The notes beneath the pieces are model-generated. The model saw nothing but the letters and a program-made list of their open reading frames with translations. It was not told the DNA's origin and searched no databases. A program made the position numbers and the translations under genes. Below, in pieces: positions 23,432 through 33,592 of a stretch of 64,000 bases of DNA. How positions within the stretch are numbered: the stretch's first letter is position 1; each line of letters starts with the position of its first letter. This DNA is from Tetracladium setigerum. Lineage: Eukaryota; Ascomycota; Leotiomycetes; Helotiales. The stretch lies in the NCBI GenBank assembly GCA_031472005.1, contig PZJY01000002.1, forward strand, positions 2,480,001-2,544,000, written 5' to 3'.

Positions 23432-25538
23432 GTTTGCTGTAATAGAGTTTGTATAAAAACAGAATTAAAAAAGAATTGGTTGAAAGGAATCTGGAACGGA
23501 CAATTGGAAAGGGGAAGAAGCACTGTATATACAGAGAAGATATCAAAGCTCTAAGAGGGGTAAAGAAGCAATGATGATGTCGTCTGTGGCGCAAGCTCCT
23601 CGAACAAGTAAATAAATGGCTAGAGTGATAGAACACAGCTAAGTGGTACAGGCTACCGCGATTCCCATAGGAAATGCGTAATGATGCACAAGTGTATACA
23701 CTATGATTGTCAGGAGGATTGGCCAACGATCTGCCAGTGGCTGATCTGCCATCACTTGCATGACAACCCCGCCGCATATGTGCCGAGTGAGAGGAGCTTT
23801 CAACAATCCAACTAACTTTTTCGAGGTTGCTTATTGGATTGGTAGGTCTACCTACCTACTTCATAGAACTTGTGATCTACTTGCGGTCCCGCCGTGCTCG
23901 CTTGAATTGTGTAAATGGAACTCGTTCACTCGAACCCGAGATTCCTGTTGATTCGCTTGGGAAGGAGATCTAGAGGAATTGACTGGATGATTTACACGGC
24001 TTGAACTACAGCCGCTCACTTTCTTGCACTTCAAGCTGAAGCTCCCCGCACTTCTTTTTGTTGACATGTGTCGATCAGACGATTTCGTGAAGTTTGAAAG
24101 ATGTCATCGATGTCGGGGCACCACGCTATGCTCATTGAGTGATAGCGGCGATCATTCTTGGTGCCAGCCACAGTGGCTGCAAATACTTATGTTGACGACA
24201 ATGATTCTGGACTTGCTCGATGTCATTCTCTTACATAAAAAGCAAAAATATATTCAATTACAACAGTTCCAGGATGAGATGGGTATTTGAAACTACCATG
24301 CAACTCTGTGGGAAGGTTGAAATTCGCGTCCGCGTATCAATTGCACATCTGAAGTTTCCAATACTAACACAAGTAAAAACATCAACTCCTGCACCAACGC
24401 AGCCATACATTCCAGGACAAGGGTCCACCTAAAAAAATGTTCCGAAAGCCGCCCTACGGAATTGAGTCTTTTGCAACTTTCAGGTAATCCGGCAAATTGC
24501 CTCGCCAGTATCACCACATCTGTTCATCGAACCAAACATTACAGATGTCAAATTGTCCGAGGCCAAGACAACTCATTACATGATAGACGAACTTTCTGTT
24601 GTGGGTATTCTACGGTAACATGCTCTTGAAGGCTATAAAGGCTATAAAGGCTGCGATAGCTAAATGATACTCTCCTTCAAGAATGGGTACCGGTCACGTG
24701 CGCCTTCTGGCTCTGCTTTGAAACAGCAGACATATCGCCAACACCTCGATATTTCGAGGAAAGAATTGGTGTGAAGAGGGGAGTGTGCATAATCTCATGG
24801 AATAATCAACAAGTGATTCCATGACGCATGTGAGCCAAAGACATCGTGACCGGGGAAGATGACAAGAAATATTTTGAACGTGGAGTGGAGAGGGATTTGG
24901 GTTCTTTATGTATGGTAGGAATTATTCATAGGATCTAATCAATGGAAGAAGACGTTGTACTGTACTGTACTGTACAGCATCAGGAGTGGTCTGCGGCTTG
25001 ATGTTGTGGATGTCCACACTAGCGTCCAAATTGCTTGGCGCCCGTATCTATCAGCTGCACAGTTCTCGGCATTTCGACACTACCTACAGTATCGCTGTTT
25101 CAACGAGAGAGTACAACAAGTAAGATAATACAAGTGTATATCTTGATCTCATTTTCATCCAAAACTTGATGAACCATCTCATTATTCTTGCAAACCTGCA
25201 TCGCTTTTGTGTTTTTTCTGCATAGTCAAAGGTCGTCTTTCCCATGTTCTCCTCGTCACGTCGAACTTCTCCCATCGGGTCACCTGCATTTCCATCTCAC
25301 TCATAAAGACATCCACATCTCAAAAGACCCCCGCGGGTGTCTCTCGCGGATTAAGGTTATCTGTTATCTTGGCTAAACGAGTCGTCCAGCGCAGTCACGA
25401 AAGTAAGATGTCTTGTAGCACGCCATCAACCCCCAAAATGATGCTGGGAATCACGTCGCCCTAGCGCGCCCAAAACGCCTTACGTGCAGTGTTGTCACGA
25501 TCTATTCATGATTATGAATATATACCGACTCGCCCTCC
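23432..25538. other. Intergenic, about 2.1 kb, divergent promoters
   Basis: It lies between the repetitive-protein gene (-) and the MFS gene (+). Only short frames without domains are present. There is a short GTACT tandem (TACTGTACTGTACTGTAC near 24958-24976). The last 100 bases before the MFS start are pyrimidine-rich. Confidence 0.45.
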
Positions 25539-27664
25539 ATGAGGTCACTCTCGCAACGGAAGTCTGCTGCCAATCGAGACGAGTCTATTCCAATGGAACG
25601 CTTCAACAAGACGCCGAGGTACCAAGTCCTCCCTACAACTGCGGGAAGCTCGCAAAACCCAAGTCCTTCAGCGCTGGATGAGGGGGATTATGAAACGTAT
25701 CATGATTATGACTTCTCCTTGGACTTTGAGAGTCCGGACAAAAATGAAGCTCAGATCACAGCAAAGTTACTAGGTGGGGGGAAGTCACGAGCATTAGGTG
25801 TTCCGGGTACAGAGAGGAGATTCTTTTTCCAGAGGTCCAAGACCATTTATAATCCTGATGTCGTTGCAACTCAGCCATCGGTTTTCGATGACCCAGATAC
25901 ACTGGAGGAATATCGGCCAAGTGACGAGTGGGAGAACATTCATCGTTTCGACCCTGAGGAGCGATGGACATGGGGAGAAGAGCATGCTGTGATACGGAAG
26001 ATTGATTCAAAAATCATGGTTTTCGCAGCGGTGATGTTCATGGCACTAGAGTTAGACCGGTCGAACATTGCTCAGGCGTTGAGTGATAATTTCTTGGATG
26101 ATTTGGGAATGACCACAAATGGTGAGTGCTTGAAGTCGAGACCTCTACCTTTATAGTGTTGGGCTGAACAATAATTAGATTACAATCTTGGACAGACGGT
26201 ATTCAAGCTGGCATTTCTCTCTGCTGAGTTGCCTTCCCAATTACTGGCCAAGTGGATCGGACCAGACATTTGGATCCCTACACAAATGTGTGTGTGGTCG
26301 ATCGCTGGTTCAGCACAGTACTTTTTGAAAGGGAGGAATTCATTTCTGATATGTCGAGCATTACTTGGCATGCTCCAAGGCGGTTTCATTCCAGAGGTAA
26401 TAGACCTCTCTCTTCCTTCTAGGCTTCGTACTTACTTTTACCCAGATTGTCCTCTATCTTTCATATTTTTATAAGCACCATGAGCTCTCGTTAAGACTCG
26501 GATTCTTCTGGACAGCAGCGGCGTTAGCCGATGTGATAGGAGGATTCCTGGCCTTTGGCCTTTTGCACCTACGTGGGGTAGAAGGCCAAGCTGGTTGGAG
26601 ATGGCTCTTCCTAATTGAAGTTTGTACTCTGTAGTTTCATGTTTATTTTTCCTGCTGACACGAAAAAGGGCGTCATTACTCTCGTCGTTGGCCTTCTTGC
26701 CTACGTTCTGATGCCATCCAGCCCGACCTCAACAGCCAGTTGGTTCCGTGGCCACAAGGGGTGGTTCACAGAACGAGAGGAAAAGATAATGGTGAATCGC
26801 ATCATCCGAGAAGATCCAAGTAAAAGTTCCATGCACAACCGTGAACCACTGACACCAGCTCTTCTATGGCAAAGTATCAAGGACTACGATCTCTGGCCCA
26901 TATATATCCTCGGATTGATGTTTCAAACTCCCATGCAAACACCTGCAGCCTATCTTACGCTGTCATTGAGGGAACTCGGATTTGATACTTTCAAGACGAA
27001 CTTGCTGGTCATTCCAAGTAAAGTGATGCATGTTGTCACCAGTACGTTCTCCCCGCTCTCCTAACTTCAAACGTGGTTCTAACCATCATTAGTGTTGGGA
27101 ATGACTTACGCCAGCGAAGTCTTCGGGGAACTCACTTTCACAGCATTGGTCGGCCAACTCTGGGCTCTCCCATTTCTCATCTTCATCAACGTTATCGATA
27201 TCAACAGCATCAATAAATGGCTTGCGTGGGCAGTCATGACAGCATTGCTATGCTATCCAAGTGGTAAATTCCAACTCCCAACTTTCAACTTCTTCATCAG
27301 CCAAGCTAACACCAATCCAGCGCACCCTCTTCAGGTTGGATGGACCTCTCGCAATTCCAACACAGTTCGTTCTCGCACAGTCTCTGCAGCGCTCTACAAC
27401 ATGTCTGTGCAGACTTCCGGCATTATCTCCTCGAACATCTATCGTGAGGACGATGCTCCTTTGTACCGAAGGGGAAATCGCAATCTATTGCTCGTGTTAA
27501 TCACGAACATATTCCTTTATCTGGGAACCAAGTTGTATTATGTGAGGCGAAACGAGGGCAGGGAAAGGATATGGAGTAAGATGAGTGAAGATGAGAAATT
27601 AGAATATGTGATGGAGACTACAGATGAGGGGAACAAGAGATTGGATTTTAGATTTGCACACTGA
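25539..27664 (+). CDS. MFS transporter, anion:cation symporter (allantoate permease-like) family
   Basis: Six exons (25539-26121, 26179-26396, 26446-26619, 26669-27041, 27093-27263, 27321-27664) join in frame at canonical sites. After an acidic N-terminal tail of about 160 residues comes TM1 (IMVFAAVMFMALELDRSNIAQALSD, with the family motif DRSN), LPSQLLAKWIGPDIWIP, the ALLGMLQGGFIPE signature, YFYKHHELSLRLGFFW, and GWRWLFLIEG, all typical of the fungal ACS (Dal5/Tna1-like) branch. The C-terminal half keeps WTSRNSNTVRSRTVSAALYN and ends RLDFRFAH, a conserved ending in this subfamily. It should be a 12-helix plasma-membrane proton symporter for an organic anion; the substrate (allantoate, nicotinate, pantothenate or other) cannot be read from sequence. 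No frame breaks. Confidence 0.9.
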
Positions 27665-28337
27665 GGAGCTACCTGGGGAGGAGATGGGAAAAACAAGCTG
27701 TCAGATGGGACGATTCTCCTGCGGACTATAGATGAACAGGCGGTCGCTGCATACTGCATGAAATGATTGACGAGTTATGAGTTTACGATTGACCGAGATT
27801 CGGGATATCGCTCCAGAATAAAAGATTCCAAAATGACATGTCAATTCCAGAATTCCGTGTGACACCTACCAAGATAGGGAAGCGGCAGGGTAAAATGGCG
27901 GATATGATTGGGATGCTCGAAACCGAGACACCACAGGGCCCTTTTGTTTTGCGAGTTGGGCGCTTCGCAGAGAGATGTTGGGGGACGTGGCAAACCAGAA
28001 ACTAGAATTCAAAGCAGGCAAAAACAAATGCCTGAAAAGCGTCGCCTAACGAGGTCAATCCAGATCATTTATAACAGGCCATTCCTTCATTTTGTTCGTG
28101 TAAATTCCCGCGAAACATTTATAGAGAATTATATTATTATTCACCCATTGATCTAGGCAGATCTGATCCTTTTTGCAGAGCAAGAAAAAAGCACTTCCCG
28201 CCCACAGCACCGACCCACTGGCGCGTCCCCAAGCTTCAAAGCTCCCGCGAAACCCCAACTTTTTTTTGTTTGCCTTCTCTCCAGAGTTCACCAACTCGCC
28301 CGTTTTGAAAGCTTCAACAGCAGTCCCCACCACCGCC
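27665..28337. other. Intergenic, promoter of the CCCH gene
   Basis: The region contains the 3' end of the MFS transcript and the promoter of the downstream gene. No domain-bearing frame is seen; a CT-rich leader precedes ATG 28338. Confidence 0.45.
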
Positions 28338-30036
28338 ATGGCGAACTCCCCAAATAGTGCCATCATGGCATTCGTACAGCGTTTTCATACTCTGCAGGCC
28401 CAACGAGATAAAGACGATGAGTTAATTAAGGTACGCTCGCCTCCTGCACAAGGCTGAAATGAAAGATGGCGAGAGTGAGAGAGAGAGAGGTCGTGTGCAC
28501 TGCTTCATTTGCCTGAGCTAATCTGAGCGCTCTGTTACAGGACCTTTTAATCTATAGCGAGGCGGTGGAGAGACAATTGCGAGAGGAGAATCAGAGACTT
28601 ATGACGGAGTTGAGTGATACACAATTGGACCTCGAGGACTCGAAGAGGAGTAGAAGGGATTTGCAGCAGCAGCTGAACATGGTCACACAAATGATGGGAC
28701 AGTCCAATGCTGATGCCGATCAGATGAGAGTATGCCGATACCTGCTTTAGGATCTAGGAGTAAGGCAGGTACTGACGTGCGCAGAATCGAAATCCATATA
28801 TTATTGTGTTGGTGGATGGAGATGGCATGATCGTGAGTATACCCGCTTTCCATCTGCAACCACCCCCCGGGCTTTTGCTCACCACCAACCACACAGTTCA
28901 ATGAAAATTTAATCCGACAAGGAATTGAAGGAGGAAAATCTGCCGCCAATGCTCTTCGAAATTCCGTGCTCGAGCAATGCAGTGGACTTACAGAAGATAT
29001 CGAGGTTATGGCCAAAGTCTGTGCGAATGTTACTGGGCTCTCCAAGGCACTGGTGCGAGATGGTTCTCTTGCCAATGCAGAGAATTTGAGAGATTTTACA
29101 CTGGGATTTACACAGGGAAAGGCTTCTTTTGATTTTGTGGATGTGGGACACGGGAAGGAGAGGGCTGATTCGAAAATTAAAGGTCTACCCTTCCTCTGCT
29201 ATTGGAGCGCCGAACCTATACTAACATCTGCCAGAATGTATGCGATTCCACCTTCGAAATCACAATTGCAAACAAATTTTGTTGGGTATCTCGCATGACG
29301 CAGGTTATGCTCCCTTCCTCGACGAAGTCCTCAATCAAGACGACCGAAGCCGAGTCACGATCCTCGAAGGACCCCCAACAGTCCGCGAACTCGCCTTAAC
29401 CGGTCTCAATATCCTCAATTTTTCCACCATCTTCCGTTCCGAAAAACTCAGTAACCGTTCTGTTCCATCGGCAGCCATGCCTAACACCTGGGCAGGCGTC
29501 TCTTCCTTTGTACCCTCTCAATCACCTACCCAATCCCCTACCATCAACCTCAAAAATGGCACCTCTAAAAAATCAACACCAACTCCCGCTCCGCGAAGTT
29601 AGCCTGGAATCCTGGACCAAGAGGTCTCGATCCACCTATAGCTGTCAACGCGGTCGTCCTCGACAAAATAAAACGACGCACCACTTCCAACAAACTTTGC
29701 AACAACCATTACCTTCGCGGCCCCTGCGCCAAAGGCGACGACTGCTGCTTCGAGCACGATCACCCCGCTACCGAAGAAGATTTGAAAGCAATTGCATATC
29801 TGACGAGATTGAACCCCTGTACAAATGGACAAGACTGCGAGCAGGAATTTTGTATTTATGGTCATCATTGCCCGGCGTTTAGTGGAAATACGGGAATTGG
29901 TAATGCAGGCAAGGTGGAGAAGGGAGAGAAGGGCGAGTTGGTTTGTACGACTTATGGGTGTAGGTTTGGAAGTGAGGGACATCCGCCAGGAACGATTATC
30001 AAACTGCCTCGAAAGGAGTTTGAAACCAGGTATTAG
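28338..30036 (+). CDS. CCCH zinc-finger protein with PIN/NYN-like domain
   Basis: Five exons: 28338-28430, 28541-28729, 28785-28832, 28897-29182, 29235-30036. An N-terminal coiled coil (RQLREENQRLMTELSD...) precedes an alpha/beta domain with YIIVLVDGDGMIF, then FVDVGHGKERADSKI-like residues (here FDFVDVGHGKERADSKI) and LLGISHDAGYAPFLDEVL. The spacing of these acidic motifs resembles NYN/PIN ribonuclease folds. After a Pro/Ser linker come WNPGPRGLDPPI and zinc fingers: CNNHYLRGPCAKGDDCCFEH (C-x8-C-x5-C-x3-H), CTNGQDCEQEFCIYGH (C-x5-C-x4-C-x3-H) and a third Cys/His set. Ascomycete homologues with this order are usually called CCCH zinc-finger or DNA-binding proteins. The frame breaks at an A6 run (29567-29572); one more A joins the halves as SKKINTNSRSAKLAWNPG. 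RNA binding is likely; nuclease activity is my inference. Confidence 0.78.
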
Positions 30037-30799
30037 ATGCTCGCAGACCATTGTTTGTTGCACTTTACAATTTTTTGATCAGTTGAAGGGGTTACATTTT
30101 TTTTACAAATATGAAAATGGACAATTGGGATGTAGCTACCGTGGCAAATCAAAATGGGTTGGATGGGATGGGCAATGTGATGGAGGAGAGGGTTCTTGTG
30201 CAAAAGATATTATTTTTTTAAATTATTTATTTTAAGTCTGTACAGCTAGGGGTTTGCTATACTGTAATAAATGCTACATTAGCTTCCTTGTTTTTGATAT
30301 CTGTGACTACTGCACAGTAAGATGATCAAATGTACTTCTTGTTATTCCCTAGGTACACTTTTAATTCTCCAAGGCTCATCTACAAATACAAGGTCATGGC
30401 TCAATAGTCAGAGAGAACAGCAGGAAGACATGTCGGACATAGGTCTCAATGGAAATTTCTACTACATTTTACCTTCCCGCGATCGCAAAGCTTTGACGAC
30501 TCTCCTTGACATCAGAAAGTATATATATACAACGCAATGATCTTTGTATACTCCATAGTCAATACAAATTCAAGGTGGAAACTCCATGCCATCTGTGGGG
30601 ACACTACAGCCACCCCACCACAGCGCAGCATCTCGGAAATTAGGCCCCGAAATTAATTGCTTATCTCGAGGTTCATGAGGGAGCCGCAATCGCGACCTTT
30701 TTGAGTTCAACGCCGCGTCTCCCCAAAGAAAACATGCGATGAAGGAAGATCCTCCTCCTGATTTTTAATTTTTAACAAAGCCAGAAGAGCGATCCCACC
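30037..30799. other. Intergenic, no supported gene
   Basis: AT-rich 3' flank of the CCCH gene followed by the promoter of the glycosyltransferase gene. A 72-codon frame at 30322-30540 has no features. Confidence 0.45.
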
Positions 30800-32228
30800 A
30801 TGATCCGCCGCCGCGCGCGCCTCCGTCTCTTTATCGTCCTCCTCTTCACCACCATCCTCATCTACCACACCCTCCCCAACGACAACACCATCTTCCTCGC
30901 GATCCGCTGGAACCGGCTTCAATTCACATCATCCCTCTCCTCGATCTTCTCATCTGCCCCTACCACCCTCCTCACCACACCATCCTCCGCGCATAAATAC
31001 GCAATTCGTGAAGAGCATATCGGCACGATAGTTAATACGGGATGGAATCCGCGGGAGAAGTTGGAGGCGAGTTTGAGGGCTATGGGGGCAGGAAGAGTAT
31101 TGATGATGTGGTGGTTGTGGCGGATTATGAGAGTGAGGGGACGGTGGATTTTAAGGGGGGGAAGGTGAGGGTTTATGATGTGTTAGGTGGGTTGTTGCAG
31201 GATGGGTGGGAGAAGACGGGGAGGTTGAGGTTGTATTTGAAGTGGAAGAAGGCGTTGGAGGATGGAGATTTTGATGCGATGGCGGCGGTCAGTGGGAAGG
31301 AGTTGGATATTATCAAGGTATGTTTTTTTTCTTTTTGGTCGTGGGCCTGGAAATCCTTGGTGGAGGATTTTTATATGAGTGAGGTTGTATTTCGTTGGGT
31401 TCTGGGCTGATCATTGTGGATGATGATAGCATGTTCCTGGTCTGGAATTGGGATATGAAAAGATGCCGAGTAAAAAATGGTACTTGATTGTGGACGATGA
31501 CACATATATTCATATGCCATCTCTCCTCCTCCTACTATCTACTCTCGACCACAGAAAACCATATTATCTCGGCAACGCAGTTGGAGATTTCCGCTCTCGC
31601 TTTGGCCACGGAGGCTCCGCCATCCTCTTCTCCTCCGCCGCCATGCACAAGATCTTCGTGCAAAATCCATGGGTTGTCAAACAAGCTAGGAGAGACTCCC
31701 TGACGGCCGAATATGGCGACGAGGTTGTTGCCAAAATGGCCCAGCGAGCCGGGGTGTTCTTGTCGGAGGATCACAGTCTCTATTTCAATGGCGAACCACC
31801 CCGACTATCCTTCGTAAGCCCGGATAGGATTTGTACCGCTATCGTGTCATTCCATAAACAGACTGCCGAGCAAATCAACGAAGATTTCAGAGTCCTGGGG
31901 AGATTGGATAGCCCTATCGCTTGGGGTGAGATTGGTGGGTTCTTTGATGGTCCGAAGGATGATCCTGAGGATGGGAGGATAAGATGGGATTGGGATTTCG
32001 TGGGACGAAGGAACATGGGAAGGTGATCGTGACGAGGGGCGTGAGGAGTAGTAAGCAATGTGCAATGATGTGCTTGCAGAGAGGTAGGATATGTTTGGCG
32101 TGGACTTTTGAGAAAGGGGGAGGTGTGCGATGGCGCCTTGGTATAGTGTAGGGGAGGCCGTGAAGGGGAAGGCATCGGGGTTGAATAAGGGGAGGATACA
32201 GCAGTTGTTGGGAACTTGTAAGAGGTGA
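30800..32228 (+). CDS. GT31-type (Fringe-like) Golgi glycosyltransferase with C-terminal PAN-like segment
   Basis: ATG 30800 begins a type II anchor (RLRLFIVLLFTTILIYHTL). The domain starts HIGTIVNTGWNPREKLEASL, continues DDVVVVADYESEGT and RVYDVLGGLL, and after an intron (31318-31429, GTATGT...GATAG) shows WYLIVDDDTYIHMPSLLLL, which carries the DxD metal site, LGNAVGDFRSRFGHGGSAIL, and FLSEDHSLYF. This is the fungal GT31/Fringe-like pattern for transfer of a sugar from a UDP donor in the Golgi. The C-terminus (SSKQCAMMCLQRGRICLAWTF ... GTCKR) is an apple/PAN-like cysteine segment. Three single-base frame breaks occur, each repaired by one base in a run: near 31093-31094, 32008-32009, and in G5 at 32116-32120. 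The stop is TGA 32226-32228. Three breaks could also mean decay, but every motif is intact. Confidence 0.76.
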
Positions 32229-32548
32229 ACATGATACCCCGCCTTTATTGGGCTTTAATTTAATCTATTTTTAACTGAAGGGTGGTGGCCGTGGTCTTTG
32301 CGATTGGATTTAAGCGAGAGTTGTTATTCAAGTGAGCGCTGAGACGAGGAAAAGGGTTTCGCGCTCAAGTTTGCTAACAATGTTACGAAGGAGACGCCTA
32401 GTGGCTGTTGTAACAATTTCACATCACTTCCCTATTTGTGGCAAAAGATATAAACGATATTTATTACAGCGACATTACTTGTGGCAGTTTAGTCTGTTCC
32501 AATACTTTTGCTCTGATTTTCTAGCGTCGACAACCAAAACCAACCCCT
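32229..32548. other. Intergenic, convergent 3' flanks
   Basis: A short AT-rich spacer lies between the GT31 stop and the 51-bp tandem repeat. No gene or RNA is apparent. Confidence 0.45.
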
Positions 32549-32701
32549 TTCCCTTCAACTGACTTCCTTTGACCTGATCACTTCCCTGCCATATTCGCCT
32601 TCCCTTCAGCTAGTTTCCTTTAATCCCATCAGTTCTCTGCCGCATTCACGTTCCCTTCAGCTTACTTCCTTGAACCCTATCACTTCCCTGCAACATTTGC
32701 C
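32549..32701. repeat. Three-copy 51-bp tandem repeat overlapping the RidA stop codon
   Basis: Units at 32549-32599, 32600-32650 and 32651-32701 share a fixed 51-bp period and the frame TTCCCTTCA...CACTTCCCTG. The last unit contains the final codons and stop of the RidA gene (minus strand Ala-Asn-Val-Ala-Gly-Lys-stop). The other two carry equivalents (Val-Asn-Ala-Ala-Glu-Asn-stop and Ala-Asn-Met-Ala-Gly-Lys-stop). It looks like two extra duplications of the gene's 3' end that have since diverged. Confidence 0.9.
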
Positions 32702-33157
32702 ACAACCTCAATCTCAACCTTCATCCCAAACGACAACTCCTTCACAGCCACCCCAGTCAGGATTGGCTGATGATTTGGACAATACTTCTTCAAGTACTTG
32801 GCTAAGATTCCAATCGCCTCCTCGTCAATAGTAAGCGTGTAGGTTCGAACGGAATAAACTTCTTCCCAGCCTTTGCCGCCGGCATTTTGGAGCGTGTGTT
32901 CCACGTTGTCGAAGGCTTGGGCGACTTGGGCTTCGAGGTCGGTGGGAATGGCTTCGGTTTGGCGATCCCATCCTCCTGAGGGGGCTCGTCAGGGTTTGGT
33001 TTGAGGGATGGGAGGAGGGGATAGTAGGTAATGTACTGTACGAACCTTGGCCTGAGATGTGGATGTTGTCTCCGATTCGGACGGCTTGGCTATACCAGAC
33101 TTCCTTTTGACTGCGTTCGCCGAAGCCTGCGTAGCTGAAGTATTGCAGGTGAGATAT
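32680..33157 (-). CDS. RidA (YjgF/YER057c/UK114) family protein without an ATG start
   Basis: Two exons: 33046 upward to about 33157, and 32680-32975, with an intron GTTCGT...CTCAG at 32976-33045. The protein reads LQYFSYAGFGERSQKEVWYS, then AVRIGDNIHISGQGGWD, EAIPTDLEAQVAQAFDNVE, and CPNHQPILTGVAVKELSFGM, a clear RidA-fold protein of about 130 residues. Family members are trimeric and hydrolyse reactive enamine/imine intermediates of amino-acid metabolism. No ATG lies in frame, or in any frame, between the TATA box at 33299 and the conserved N-terminus. Homologues start M-S-H-L, and here that position is ATA TCT CAC CTG (33157-33146). Use of ATA, CTG, or a start lost by a G-to-A change are all possible, so this may be non-functional. 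Confidence 0.8.
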
Positions 33158-33592
33158 TTTGGATTGAGATGATTGTAAAATGTAGGTAATGTATGTTGAG
33201 AAAATAATGAAGAAGTGTTTTCTCTCTCTCTGTTTGAAATTGTCAGGTCTGATGGTTGAGAATGATATCTTTCTGGATATCTACAAATATCTTCCTCCCT
33301 TATATACACATCTCAAGATCGACCTGCTTACAATTCTTCTGACTACTCTAATGAAAAGACGTAATGTGTAAATCCTTAATGAGGACTTGCAGCTATTCAC
33401 AAGAACTTGGCACATCAAGTATCTGTCTTGGTGAGGCGATGCTCATCGCGGAGCTCGCGGACTTCGCGGAGCAACAAGGAAAAGATTGTGATTGGAGGGG
33501 ATTTCGGAACCCCCTTTTCCTAACTCCCCGTCTCGTCCGTCTTCCACAACATCCTTCACCTAGAAACTCTTCACTTAGATCTCCTGATCACG
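33158..33592. other. Divergent promoter region (RidA / Zn2Cys6)
   Basis: The RidA gene and the Zn2Cys6 gene are transcribed away from each other. A TATA box for the RidA side is at 33299-33306. No coding feature is supported. Confidence 0.5.
33299..33306 (-). promoter_or_regulatory. TATA box (TATATAAG) of the RidA-family gene
   Basis: On the minus strand the sequence is TATATAAG, about 140 bp upstream of the conserved RidA N-terminus. A start of transcription about 30-60 bp downstream would give a leader of 80-110 bases that contains no ATG. Confidence 0.5.

Noticed and set aside
24958..24976. TACTGTACTGTACTGTAC tandem as a regulatory site
   Set aside because: A short simple repeat with no known binding factor that I can name; similar TACTGTA sequences recur elsewhere by chance.
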